In this document: positions 12,036 to 23,045 of the stretch, piece by piece
How positions within the stretch are numbered: the stretch's first letter is position 1
How the letters are laid out: each line of letters begins with the position of its first letter
Assembly: GCA_004352715.1 (NCBI GenBank)
Contig: SCFE01000112.1
Location: 1,563,928 to 1,627,927 of the forward strand
Source of the DNA: Hofstenia miamia
Taxonomy: Eukaryota > Xenacoelomorpha > Acoela
Length of the DNA stretch: 64,000 bases
Reading direction: 5' to 3'
The notes under the pieces: generated by a model
The model's input: the letters and a program-made list of their open reading frames with translations, nothing else
The model's database searches: none
What the model was told of the DNA's origin: nothing
Program-made: the position numbers and the translations under genes

Positions 12036-13853
12036 CTATCCATCATTGTCAATATCCAATGAGTCTACAAAATAATTTTCTAGTTTGCATTTATAGTTGA
12101 TAGCGGTGTCATAATTTCCACTATGAAATATTCCAGATTTGCTTAAGAATCCTCTACCATAAAGAATAGGAATAACTTTGTCCTTAAATTCATTATTTTT
12201 ATTCTGATAAGAGTAAAAACACAACCAGTCAATGATCATATCTTCATCGAAAAATCCCTGAACAAGAGTAGGGAAACTGTATGCATTTTTTCCAACGCAA
12301 CCAAAATGAGGATGATCCTATTGATTTAATTTGTTCAAATTGAACACTCCAAATTCCTCAAAAGAATATTCAAATTCTAATTGAGTTAAGGATGCTGAGG
12401 TGCAATAAAACATATCATTTATTACGTATATCTCCACACAAGTTATGTTATGATCAAATAAATCCACAGCAATCCCAAAATTTTGCCCACTTATATTTGC
12501 ATTAGAGGAATTGAAGATTACTCTAACCAAAATGTTTGTTTCTATGCTTTTGTTTGGATTGCAAGTCATTGCTATATTATGTAAGTCACTACACGACAAA
12601 TTTACTACATCTCCGTATATGAACACTAGAGGTTCTTCAAAACAATGAGCCTTAATCTTAATTCTACCTATTGTCATTAACGAGTTACTTACCTTCAAGG
12701 GAAGTTCAAAAGTCCTTGTTAAAAAGCTTTCATTAAAGAAAGTTATTTGCATGACTTTGAGATCAGAATAACAGAATATCGCATCATTCAGTACCCATCG
12801 TCTACTAATGCACTGTGGTTTAATCTCAAAGTAGAAATCTGAGACATTGTATCTTTTTAGGTAGGAATCCACAGAACTTGTCACATTTGATAAAATGTAA
12901 ATCAGCTTGGATTCTTTATTAAAGCATAAAATATCTATTATAGTAAAATAATTGAAAAACGTTATAATGTTGCAGCTCCTCAAAGCCTTTGACGTTGACA
13001 ATAATAATGGCAGTTGTAGAAGATTTCTAAATGGGTTGTATACGTATCTCTTAGGATAATGCTTGTTTGATAAAGTTCTACCCTTCCAATTTCCATATTT
13101 GCATACATAAGTGCGAAAAATATAGAATTCAAAGAATCCGACATTAGTTTCATTGAAAGAAAGTGGATAAATAATGGTTTGCGCCATTCCAGAATGGGTT
13201 GAGACATTTACACCATCTTTGTGTGTTCCTGTATAAAGAGTAAGTATCGAAGTGTAGTGGATTTTCGAGAATACAATTTTCAGAGTCTTGCTTATTACCT
13301 TGGTATTATAAATTTCTCCAACGCCATCACTGTCTATAACACAGATTCGATATTCAGTGTAGACGCTCTCTGATGCGTGAAATCCTCCAACAATGATTTT
13401 TTCTTTATGCTCCTCAATTGTGAATTTTATCTTAAAAGTTTCTATTAGCGAAGGTTTCACGGTTAAATGTTCAAAAGTCATACTTCTTGAATTACCTCTT
13501 TCATTTGCAAGGTTGTTCTCATCATTGCTATAATAAAAATATAATATTGATGCACTGGGGAGAACGAATGTAATATCTAAATGGTTTCTATCTAAAATTT
13601 CAATGTCTGTTATTTTGAATTTCACTTTCTCTAACAGATATATGTTTGGGCCCAACTTTGTCAGCATATAAAGTCTTGATAAACTGAGTAATTCGCATGT
13701 GATCACATCTTCTTTATCGATGTTGAACTTCTTTGCGCATTTTTTAAAGTCACTGTAATTTACCTGCTGTACATGACCAGAGGTGATTTGATGATTTTTA
13801 ATTACTGTAAAACATAGATTTGGTAGGCAAAGAGAAACAAATACTAAAAACAT
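12036..13853 (-). pseudogene. Gene A: secreted FG-GAP-like family protein with in-frame TAG, probably decaying
   Basis: The frame opens at the ATG ending at 13853 with a clear signal peptide (MFLVFVSLCLPNLCF) and runs 511 codons to a TAG at 12318-12320. The same frame continues without further stops to 12036. The inverted copy at 45 kb has TAC (Tyr) at the first stop, so this is a point nonsense change. The continuation holds a GFFDEDMIIDWLC motif and then DSLDIDNDG, like the D-x-D-x-D-G loops of FG-GAP/VCBS repeats, before a second TAG. About halfway is the family signature YVCKYGNWKG. Cysteines and N-glycosylation sequons fit an extracellular protein. Gene B is a diverged paralogue. Function unknown. 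Either a truncated 511-aa product is made or the gene is dead. Confidence 0.7.
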
Positions 13854-14180
13854 GTTCGTTGCGACATGATGATTTGAACTATTGGAAAATTACAGTTATT
13901 AATTTTCAATCAATAAAATGAAGCACGGTGAATGATTGTACGCAAAGAGAAAAGTTTAAGTTAAAGACTTTTTATTGATTTGAACAGTGTATATATGATA
14001 TATAATATACATTATTAATCAACTACAGATGTTGCAACGAAGTGGTTGCAAGCAGGTTGACTCGGAAATGACAAAAAAGAAAACAAATGCTGATTGCATT
14101 GAAGAATGGAAAATCATTTTAAAAATTACCAGAGCTGCAAGTGAGTTGATGCGACACATAGGTATAGCATTTAATTTTCT
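13854..14180. other. Upstream region of gene A, between divergent genes
   Basis: This holds the presumed promoter side of gene A. No distinct promoter element could be assigned. The open frame at 14029-14253 has no recognisable domain. Confidence 0.35.
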
Positions 14181-14186
14181 TACCTG

Positions 14187-16473
14187 GTTCTCAAGAAAAT
14201 ATATGTGCTATAAAATGCAAATTGCCCCAAAATCTAACAAACATTTCCTTTGAAGAGAGGCAGCACTACAATGCGGATTGCTTCACGATGCAGAAAGATT
14301 TCGTGACGTTATAAAAATGCAGGCCAATTTAGAACAGTTGGTAACGATATTTTTAGGCCATGTATTAAGATAGCACGCAAAATCAATTTTCATACGCCAT
14401 CGCGCGACAGAAATATTTCTTAGCACTTCAGTCGCTAGTATATTTGAGAAAAATATGATAAATATTCCCCTAAAATAAACCGTAATTTATAGTAATTTAT
14501 TTTTGTTTTTTACAGTGGGTATCTATGTGGCAAATGCGGGACAAAGCACTCTTTAGTTGGGGAATTTCCAGCAAAAAATGACCTATTTCAGAGATTGTAA
14601 AAAAAATTCTTACGTGAAAGTTCTATTATTGATAAAATTTGGACTTACTTGAAAATTTAGTCCATTTTGAAAAATTAATCATCATAAATTTTCAGCTCTT
14701 GGGGAAATCTGATTCAATTCAATAGTTCCAATGTGGGATTATAGGATTTGCAAATAGTTCTTGAAGCAGAATTTTTTTGAGTGGGGCAATTTGGACAATA
14801 GAGTATAAAGCGTGGGGTAATATGAGGGGAATGTCAGCACGTGAATGTGGCGCAGGGAACAAAGTGTTAGGAGCGGGGTGGAGCGATTCACTTCCATCTC
14901 TGAGCAGATTACATCCATTTTGATGCATTTTATTACATACAAGTTTGCAAAATTATGCATATCTTTCCGAGGTTGCATAAACAAAGCTATTTTACACAGT
15001 TTATGCTTAATTTCATTTTATTATGTTATTCATTGGTTCGAGAAATTTGTGACACAAGAGTTGCTTATGTTAACCCTTTATTTTGTCGTTACCATAGCAA
15101 CCGGACATAATTTGGTCATTTTTGTATTTTTTCTGAAAAAAATGTTGCTTGTATCCATCTCAATACCAAGCATTTATCAAAAGAATATTCTTTATGAATT
15201 TCAATTTTTCTTTGGGCGTACCCCTTAAGTCAATTTTCTTTTTAAAGGGTGCTGATTCATATTCATTAACTTTTTAAATTGATTTTTCATTAGTTTTTAT
15301 CCATTTCTCATTATTTTTTGAGACTGAATCAGATTCTACATGTATAAGCTTGATTCGTGTAATACAGTGACAAAAGTTGGTCACGTAAAGTACTCATTGT
15401 ACTATCGTGATTAGCTAGTCAATGATGTGAATCAAGAAGCCAATCCTTTAAAAGCAAATATTACATTAAATGTATTTAAAAACATGTTATTATCATGGTT
15501 GCTAAGTATATTTAGGCTCCAATTTAAAATATTGCTAATTTTACATTGTTAGAACATGTAGAAGATAAATCATTAAGTTGCTGAAAAAAATCATTAGGAT
15601 TTATTTTATTGAGACAGCAGGATAAGCTTTGTAATTTTTTTGGAAATCGAACTTTAAATTGTGTTGGCACTTTCAAACTGTTATCTCCTTTTATTTTTAA
15701 TATCGTTGCTACCTTTTATAACATTTTAGATCTATGTACTTGTTCAAAAAATTATTAAAATTTATTAGCTAAGCAGTATAAATTACGAACAACCAAGTGT
15801 TTAAAGACATGGTGAAACGAGATAATTAAGTTTTTATTTGTACACATGTGACTGTTTTTTACGTGAGGTTTTTATAGTTTTTTATTTGAATTAGTCGTAG
15901 CTTAGTTTGTAGTTTTCCTTAGTTGTAAATGTTATTTTGGGCAATATGTACGAAGGCCAAACAAAATGCTAGTGAATGTTAGAATGATAATATATTTTCT
16001 AATTCTTGCTCTTATGTTTTCATGGAGTTTGCATTCTGATGTCAATACCCATTAAGCCTACACGAACGTAATCCTCTAACGCAAAATTCCTTAGGACGTC
16101 ACTTCTTATAAAGTCATAGTTATCAGAAATATGGCAAAAACACCCCCATTTATTTTTGAATGTTTGAAAATACAAAGTTGATCAAAAGAAATAATTCGAT
16201 TATTAAGTCAATAATAATATTATATTTACGTAATAGTATATTTAATATTAATTTTACATGTTATTAAAAATCAATTAATAGAAAGAAAGATGTAGACATT
16301 TATTTTTAAATTAGTAATAATATTGTCAATAGAAACCTTTGTTAGGCTTCTATTATAAAATCAATATTAATAATTATTTCCAGCCAAACGAAAAGTTGAA
16401 TTAAATTTTAATTAATTTTTATTTATAAACATATGCGTCTTTGTACTCATTTATATATTCACGATTTCGTATA
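14187..16473. repeat. Duplicated region upstream of gene B
   Basis: Most of this stretch recurs in direct orientation at about 57.03-59.58 kb, and its last part again at 63.1-63.65 kb, at high identity but with several indels and one replaced segment of several hundred bases. A conserved open stretch near 14210-14410 (KMQIAPKS...) is shared by the first two copies. No coding gene could be supported. Confidence 0.7.
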
Positions 16474-18312
16474 ATGTTGCTTATTACTTTACTGCATGGA
16501 ATAATATTATCTTTAACATGTTTTAAGGCAAAGGTTATCTCACGCAGACATGTTTCTTACGGAACAGTAACCAGTTCTATTCGAAGAATCACGAATTGTA
16601 TCTATCCTATTCACCTAAGAACAACGTGGGTAGACCAAAGTCCTTTCTTTTTATGTAGAAATCAAGCAGGAAACGAAATAGTATTAAAGCTTGTTGCTGC
16701 TAAGCATTTTCATCCTGAAACGTATGTTATAACAAAGGTACATTTCGAAATCATTGATATCAAAAGTCCGACTCGCGCTTCTATTATTATTTCTTTCGTG
16801 TTACCTTTAAAATCGGAGGTAATTTTTAGGCCATTTAATGAATATCAGAATTTTTCTCAATGCAATTTTTCTTCGCCATCAGCAATGTCATCAGATCTGG
16901 AGCAAATAAGATGCGTTGCTCAACCTTTTAATGAAAAAATAAGTGTCATAGCCTACCATGTTGTACTCAAGGAAGAAATCTTTTATTCCACGTGTTGTAT
17001 TAGTGCTGTGCCCTTATCCAACATAGAATTGATGTGGACTACAGATTCCATTCTATTTGTGAATTTCTCTTCATCTCGATACATAACTACTCGTGAATAC
17101 GCACTATCAACCGAGGTTTCTGTGAACAAATGGAAATTTCAAAAAACCAGGGAAGGATTTAATGTTTTGCATTTAAATCTTCCAGACAATGTAAGAAATG
17201 GATTTATTTTGCTTTATGTTGCAAAGCGATATGTATGCGATTATGGAAACCATAAAGGCAAGTTAGTGGACATAAGTAATTCCCCAATACCTTTCTTGTA
17301 TAGCCCATTCAGTGTACGTTTTCAAGACACTCAGTTTTACACTACTGTCAGTTTACCTCAGAGTGATTTCTATATTTTTGGAAGTTTTTATTCAGACTTA
17401 GATGTCATTTGCTACAGAAGCAATTTGAAACACTTGTTCATACTTTTGCGAGTTCAAAGTAGCAATCAAATCGAAGTTAACTTAACAGATGAATTCTACT
17501 TTCAAAACACACCAAAGTGTTTCTATAAACAGAGGGTAGTTTTTGACGTCGTCATTTGTGTGGAATCAAGGACAATAACAGTGCTGCATGTTCCAAAAGC
17601 ATCTATAATACGTAGAGTGGCTATTCCATTTCAAATGCATACAATTTCAGGCGATATATTCTTTGAAGACTTGTATATTTCCTGCCCAGTGCCTTTACTC
17701 TATATTTACGGTATTGTTAATAATATCACATGCAATGAAATATTGAAAGACGTTGCAAACTGTCAACAAACAGGCATCGATATTGTAAATATTCTTTTGA
17801 GAATGCCTCTTACGAATGGATCTTGTTCAGGTCTTGTTTTTTTCCCTGATGGATTATTTTTAAACTTGTACCAACGCGATTATGCTAACTGCACAGAGAT
17901 ATTTTTGTTTAAAAGTATTTTATACTGTAAAACTATTTTAAACAATATCCTCGAATTTAAGAAGAATTATCTTGAAGATCTAGCAACATACAATTCAATA
18001 GCAGAAAAAATTATTTGGACAAATTGTGTTCTACAAAATGTCAACAGGCCGACCTTAATTGTCGGTAGATTTGATTGGGACGCAGAGCTGGATGCAATTT
18101 GTTTAAAACACATTGGTCGTTTTCTCGCCCGATCGGTGATGTCTTCATTCAAAGGAATAGAGCTTAATTATTTGACCCATTATTCAATTAATGACTTTAT
18201 TTGTGAAGCAGACGAAGCTTCCCTTCAAATAATAGATGTGAATTTTGATGGAAATGATGACTTTCTCTGTATTATAAAAAATCGAGTATATATAGTTGTC
18301 AACACAATTTAG
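16474..18312 (+). CDS. Gene B: secreted protein of about 612 aa, FG-GAP/VCBS-like C-terminus
   Basis: An uninterrupted frame. I place the start at the ATG at 16474 because it opens directly into a signal peptide (MLLITLLHGIILSLTCF); upstream in-frame codons are only TTG-type. The mature part has many N-x-S/T sequons and paired cysteines, and no membrane segment. Landmarks are an IIDI...ISFVLPLKSEVIF segment shared with gene A, YVCDYGNHKG around residue 253, and two C-terminal Ca-loop-like motifs, GRFDWDAELDAIC near residue 531 and DVNFDGNDDFLC near residue 586. Such D-x-(N/D)-x-D-G-x-x-D loops are typical of FG-GAP/VCBS beta-propeller repeats, so a secreted or surface adhesion-type role is possible but inferred. 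No introns are evident. It is the only full-length intact family member in this window. Confidence 0.8.
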   Translation: MLLITLLHGIILSLTCFKAKVISRRHVSYGTVTSSIRRITNCIYPIHLRTTWVDQSPFFLCRNQAGNEIVLKLVAAKHFHPETYVITKVHFEIIDIKSPTRASIIISFVLPLKSEVIFRPFNEYQNFSQCNFSSPSAMSSDLEQIRCVAQPFNEKISVIAYHVVLKEEIFYSTCCISAVPLSNIELMWTTDSILFVNFSSSRYITTREYALSTEVSVNKWKFQKTREGFNVLHLNLPDNVRNGFILLYVAKRYVCDYGNHKGKLVDISNSPIPFLYSPFSVRFQDTQFYTTVSLPQSDFYIFGSFYSDLDVICYRSNLKHLFILLRVQSSNQIEVNLTDEFYFQNTPKCFYKQRVVFDVVICVESRTITVLHVPKASIIRRVAIPFQMHTISGDIFFEDLYISCPVPLLYIYGIVNNITCNEILKDVANCQQTGIDIVNILLRMPLTNGSCSGLVFFPDGLFLNLYQRDYANCTEIFLFKSILYCKTILNNILEFKKNYLEDLATYNSIAEKIIWTNCVLQNVNRPTLIVGRFDWDAELDAICLKHIGRFLARSVMSSFKGIELNYLTHYSINDFICEADEASLQIIDVNFDGNDDFLCIIKNRVYIVVNTI

Positions 18313-18540
18313 AAAACTGAAAAACCATTTACATTTTATCTATTTGTTTCAACGTTGATCTTTAAAATTGTCTCTCCTTTGGTTACATGTGATAATGAAA
18401 AGTTAATTTTAGTTATATATATATATGTTGAGAAAAATATAATTTAAGATATTTTTATTATTCTCAAGTTAAATTTTTATATATGGATAAATTGATTATA
18501 CATATATATAAGCTGTTTTAGTCTTGAAAATTTGTGATGT

Positions 18541-18635
18541 CAGATTTGTCAAAGAGCCGAGCTCAAGCATTGCATTGGACATACAACGAGCACAAAACAA
18601 GCCTTATATAAAGAGCTAAGCTAAATAAATATTGA
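18541..18635 (+). mobile_element. Fragment of CAGACTTGTCAA-type MITE
   Basis: Begins CAGATTTGTCAAAGAGCCGAGCTC and continues with CATACAACGAGC, closely like one end of the complete element at 48859-49221. The other end is missing. Confidence 0.5.
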
Positions 18636-18864
18636 AAATTTCAACATTATGAGTTTTATATAACTCTATTTCTGGTAATTTACATTAGTCAATTATTTCT
18701 ACCTAGCAAAATATGATTTTCAAGAAAGCATCTTAAATATTTTACTAATGCATCCTCGTCAGAGTTATGAATTGCAATATAACTATGATTTGCAAATAAC
18801 ATTGTTGCTATGCATATGTCCTCCCTTGAGGCAGTGACGTTGGAACTGTCGCCTTCCCCCAAGC

Positions 18865-18934
18865 ACCAAAATCAACTTTTTCACAAAAAATGTGTAGTTA
18901 CCAAAATCAACTTTTTCACAAAAAATGTGTAGTG
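18865..18934. repeat. 35-bp tandem duplication
   Basis: The unit beginning ACCAAAATCAACTTTTTCAC occurs twice in direct succession with no differences. Confidence 0.85.
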
Positions 18935-19219
18935 ATCCGCCACCACTGACTTGAGGAAGGAGGTTTCAATAAAACATTGATTGTCTTCGACAAATGACTT
19001 TTGAAAGAAAATGTCCTTGTGCGAAGACACTTTTACTATGTCAGACTAAACGTAAATTTGAATTGTAATTACTGTTAATTATCATTGTAAAGAGTTAAAT
19101 AGTTTCAAACTGCAATACGTGTAAAAGCTAAATAATTGATGAAAAATTCTTTATCTGCTAAATTTACAGGTTTTTCAAAGGAATGCATTGATTCCATACA
19201 CCAATAATATGCGCATTTC

Positions 19220-20215
19220 ATGTCGTTTTGTTTTTCTTGTGTAGACAATGATTCTGTTAAGAAATGTTTATTGTCGTCTAATGTTGTATTACCTACAATA
19301 AGTTCTGAACAGTTAAGGAATTTAACCAATGATATGGTCGATTATATTAATGTTAACACGAAAGAAAAAAATAGAACCTTCACTGAAGAAACTATAAATG
19401 AACTATTATCATATTTTCTGGATGCAATTCGCGCAGACTTTTGTTTTCATAAAAAAATTAAAATAATAGTTATCCCTCACTATGTAAAGCCGTATAACTA
19501 TGCTGAATTACTTGATTATGATCTTTGTTCTGTAAAAAAATATTGTTTCGCTTATTGGTTATGAAACGAACGCTATTGTTAACATTCAAAGACTTGGAAA
19601 ATTCGAAACAGGGCAAACATCCGGTTATACTTGTTGTTAAACTAAATTCAGAATGGGCTAAGCGTTTCATACTCTACAAGCGTCGCCTACAAACTAAAGA
19701 CTAAGATCTCTATGAATTCATTCGATCTGAGCTCTCAGCTGACTATAAAGTAACAGAACTTACAATTTAAAGGAAAGGTATGAATTAATTAATTCTGGGA
19801 TAAGTCGAGATAGATTTAAGATGCGAAATTTGGTACGTTGTCTTGATGCTCATCCTGTTCATTAATACAAGATTGCCTACCACTTATTCTTCAAATAAAT
19901 TTTTAAAGTTTTAGTTCCTTGGAGATAAAACTTAAATTTTTAAATTACATTCTGCTATATATTAGTGATATTGTTTGTTTGACTGAAACATAGATAGATA
20001 GCAATATAAATGGAAATATTCCCAATAGTCATTATAAAACTTCCGCTCGTCAAAAAAAGGTTAAATTTTATAATCATGGTGGTTGTTAAATTTTGTGTAA
20101 AAAATCTTTCTTTTTAATTGCAATTTCTTTCAAGGAAGCAGATCTAAATTTTTTATGTGGTGTCATTTTCAAGTTTGGATTTTATACACTATACACTACT
20201 TGTTATTTGTGTTTA
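19220..20215 (+). pseudogene. LINE (CR1/Jockey-like) relic: ORF1 tail and endonuclease N-terminus
   Basis: Around 19540-19710 two frames together give an ORF1-like segment (NIQRLGKFETG, then HPVILVVKLNSEWAKRF), as in RRM-type ORF1 proteins of CR1/L2/Jockey LINEs. Around 19960-20210 the translation reads DIVCLTET, stop, IDSNI, then KEADLNFL. That is the DIICLTETWLD block of LINE apurinic endonucleases with Trp changed to a stop. The reverse transcriptase is absent. The sequence lies inside the long inverted repeat, so mirror copies exist at 39.8-40.6 kb. Confidence 0.6.
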
Positions 20216-20507
20216 GGGTATTGCGACATCCACACTTCAATAGAATAGATATTAAAAGAGCAAGGCGTGCGTTCATATTAACCCACGCTGTTAAATTAAG
20301 CGTAATCGTTGAAATTGCATCCTACGTTTGTCGCCGAACGATATTGATTGGTTCACGAAGTGAAAATAGATCATTTCGAGGCGTGCGCTAATGATCACCG
20401 CACCTCAAGTGAGAAATCAAACGCCTCACCACTCTCAGTTAATTCCCCGCCAAGCAAACATCAATCAAAATAGAGAAACTTTTTCAAGTTCTACATGTAC
20501 ATACATT

Positions 20508-20670
20508 CAGTGGCGTACCCAGGGGAGGGGGACATGGTGGAATGTCTCCCCCTCAGGTTTCCAAATTTAATTTTGACTAGATAAATCAAAAAAATTTTCG
20601 TAAAAAATTGAAAAATTTAAAATCTAGGATCGTGAAATGCATTTTTCAGAAAATCCTGCGTACGCCCCTG
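20508..20670 (+). mobile_element. MITE, CAGTGGCGTACCCAGG family, hAT-type
   Basis: A 163-bp element from CAGTGGCGTACCCAGG to CCTGCGTACGCCCCTG. The flanking octamers CATACATT (20500-20507) and CATAAATT (20671-20678) match at 7 of 8, as expected for a hAT target duplication. Same family as 9230-9457. Confidence 0.8.
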
Positions 20671-20724
20671 CATAAATTGTCTGTGGTGTTAAGCTAAAAC
20701 AAATGTTGGCAGTGGGCTTTATTC

Positions 20725-21558
20725 TGTGGGAAAATTTGGTGCTAAGCATTTATATATTTTGTAAAACTTATTTAGAGCAGTTTTATTAATTTAGCTTATT
20801 ATTCAGCGTAGTTTGTAATTGGTTAAACCTGTGGCCGCCAAACTTTATTAAAAACTAAACTAGTTCAAGTTTGACTGACATGTGCAAACATTACGTAATG
20901 TGCCGAGAGTGTTAAACCTATCGTCCAATTGGTTGGGAAGCTAGAAAAGTGGAGAAAGTTTCTAAAAATAGAAACTCGTAGGCGTATTCACGCCCTTTTT
21001 GTTGACTTTGTTAATTGACAGGGGAGCACATAAATAGGGCGGCGAAAAACAGAGATGATCAGACGGATCTGGTCGAATTATCCAGAGGGTGAAGCTCTGT
21101 CAAACGTAGAGACACTAACAGAAGGATTCGAACTAACGTGAAGAGACTTAGAAGAAATTGGCCAAGACTTGAAGGAGAACGAAGCTCCGTCCGTATACGC
21201 CGTAAGCCAGACAGTTTTGGTCAGGGTCTACAGAAGAATCTAGACGAGTTCGGAAAGATTGGTTATCCATATTGCTGCTGAATTGCCACAGAATCGTTCC
21301 CAATCGTGTCATATAACAAGACGCTTCCTTGGTAAGATTCTCTCGGGTGTTAATAAGCTACAACTTGCATCTAAAACTGGCAGCCATAGGTTTTGATTAT
21401 ATAAATAGAGTTATATAGAGTGTTATAATAATCATACAGTGTTAAATATAAGTGGTTAAAACCCGTTTTCTTGTACTCTTATTCCCAGTTTACATTACTA
21501 GGGTTTATTAATAGAATCTGTGCTAAATTCTTTAGGGATTGCACTGTAGGGTCACACA
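20725..21558 (+). repeat. 5' LTR of the gypsy element
   Basis: Begins TGTGGGAAAA and tentatively ends GTCACACA, giving TGTG...CACA termini. The start is firm because the 3' LTR has the same start right after a polypurine tract. The end is less sure, because both direct copies continue into internal sequence and no obvious TGG-type primer binding site follows. Confidence 0.75.
21029..21075 (+). promoter_or_regulatory. Probable LTR promoter: TATA box and initiator
   Basis: CATAAATAG at 21029 is followed about 25-30 bp later by ATCAGACGG, then TCTGGTCGA. The variant LTR at 49.9 kb keeps both the TATA-like TATAAATAG and ATCAGAC...TCTGGTCGA, although the surrounding sequence has diverged, which supports function. 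The transcription start is predicted, not shown. Confidence 0.5.
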
Positions 21559-22150
21559 AATTTCGGACCGACTAGTGACACTTAAGTAGGGCATACAAAC
21601 TTTAGTTAGAAAGAAATAATTTACATCTTTAGGGATAGAAACGTCCGATTTTAACATAACAGAAATGAAACTTACTTGTCAAGTTCCACGTGTAGGGCAA
21701 ACCACATTTTTGATACGAATTCGGATTAGGAACAGAGAGAAAAATAATCCTACTAAGTAGTCGTGATTACATCAGAGAATTGAATTGTGTAGTGTTAGCT
21801 CAATTCGAAATATCACGGAAATCCTTAGGCTGAATTAGACACGAAACCTTCTCATAGAGAGTAAGTAACAGTATTTGGGTAAAGCTAAGCAGGGGACTTT
21901 TCCATTACTGTTCTTTGGTTGCCTCGTAGAAGATATTACAGAAAATTACGTAATTAGAGTGAGCTGGGATCTACCCACGTGAGAAGACAAATTAGAGAGA
22001 AGGGAAAATTAGAAAACTATTGCTAGTAAACCTTATAAAGAGAGAAGTGTGGACGAGAGCAAAACCTTTACATACTAAATTCATCCTATTTTTGATAAAC
22101 TGTCAGAAATAGGAGCTGCTGCTAGAAAATTTTTCCAGAATCAGCAGTAC
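21559..22150 (+). other. Retroelement untranslated leader
   Basis: Sequence between LTR and gag without sustained reading frame. It is nearly identical in the second copy (32573-33160) and in the inverted arm. The primer binding site should lie here, but none could be assigned to a tRNA by eye. Confidence 0.5.
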
Positions 22151-22302
22151 CGGAAAATTTATTTGGTCAATTGCCGCTTTCTTTTGGAAATTAAACAGTT
22201 AGGTCGTGATTGCAAAAATAAGCTGTTTAATAATAAGAATTCTCTAGCAAGCATCAGCTTTGCCAAAACGATTTTCCAACAATTGGCACAGTCAGCAGGA
22301 TT

Positions 22303-23004
22303 TTGTTTAAAAACGATGGGTGGACAGATTATCAGGCTAAGGCAGGTTATGTAGTAATCTCTTTGAAGGGACATGCCAGGTCAATATATTCAGCTCTACC
22401 TGCGTCAATTAGAAATGTGGTTGATAAGGATGAATATCAAAGGTTAATTGAGGAATTGACAGCAAAATTTATTATGGTCTCAGCAGTATCATGTGAAACA
22501 GTTTTAAGAAATAGGAAACAGAAAACAGGCGAATCATTAGTCGAATTATCTAAGGACATTTTTTGCTTAACTATAAAAACTTATCCTTTAATTCCAGTCG
22601 ATACAGTAAATGCAACTTTGGCCAAGTCATATTTCATTGAGGCCATTGCAAACAGTGAAGTCAGATATCAGGTGTGAGCAAGGAACCCTGCAACTTTAGA
22701 CGAGGCATTACTAATCGCTATATCTGTAGAGAGTGCGGCGGAAATAGAACATAAAGGAAAGCCTACAAAAATACATACAGTGACCCAGTCATCAATCAAA
22801 AACAAACTTTCCAAAATGTCAAATCAAATTAAGCTATTAATCTCTAAGATAGAGAGCGTATTAGAAGGGAAACCAGACTCTGGTTCTAATATCAATCAAA
22901 AAGTAGGAGACTTTAGTAATGTGACATGTTATAAATGTCTTAAAAAAGGCCACTTTGCCCAAGCCTGTCCTGACCTGAACACTAAAAAGACACATTTAAA
23001 CTAG
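22303..23004 (+). pseudogene. gag: gag, capsid/nucleocapsid part, one in-frame TGA
   Basis: One reading frame from about 22303 to the TAG at 23002, broken by TGA at 22675-22677 (context TATCAGGTG TGA GCAAGG). The N-terminal half carries WTDYQAKAGYVVISLKGHARSIY and a long helical region like Ty3/gypsy capsids. The C-terminal part holds a single zinc knuckle CYKCLKKGHFAQAC (CX2CX4HX4C) that would bind genomic RNA. The true start is unclear: open sequence at 22159-22354 lies in a frame matching the same N-terminal protein, so another frameshift is likely. The product would form the particle core. Confidence 0.75.
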
Positions 23005-23045
23005 ATAAAGCCAGATCCTTCAAGGAACAGGGGACGGATCTGGCT
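22995..23045 (+). promoter_or_regulatory. -1 ribosomal frameshift signal between gag and pol
   Basis: The heptamer TTTAAAC at 22995-23001 is in phase as T TTA AAC in the gag frame and abuts the gag stop TAG. After a 7-nt spacer, AGCCAGATCC (23009-23018) pairs perfectly with GGATCTGGCT (23036-23045), a 10-bp stem with a 17-nt loop. Shifting back one base enters exactly the frame of pol, which is open from there. This is the classic slippery-site plus stem arrangement. Confidence 0.85.

Larger units (their letters stand above)
18313..19219. other. Gene B 3' flank and intergenic sequence
   Basis: Contains a TA run near 18415, a fragment of a hAT-type MITE at 18541 and a 35-bp tandem duplication at 18865. 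The first 230 bp are also present after the gene B copy at 61360. Confidence 0.5.

Noticed and set aside
12980-13207. 75-codon frame overlapping gene A on the same strand
   Set aside because: Shadow of gene A in another frame; its mirror at 44201-44428 shadows the inverted copy.
14719-14984. Minus-strand frames in the gene B upstream duplication
   Set aside because: Two overlapping frames with no known domain. Conservation between 14.7 and 57.6 kb is explained by the block duplication.
21559-21600. Primer binding site right after the LTR
   Set aside because: No TGG-starting match to a common tRNA 3' end is visible at the tentative LTR end, so neither the primer nor the exact LTR end is claimed.
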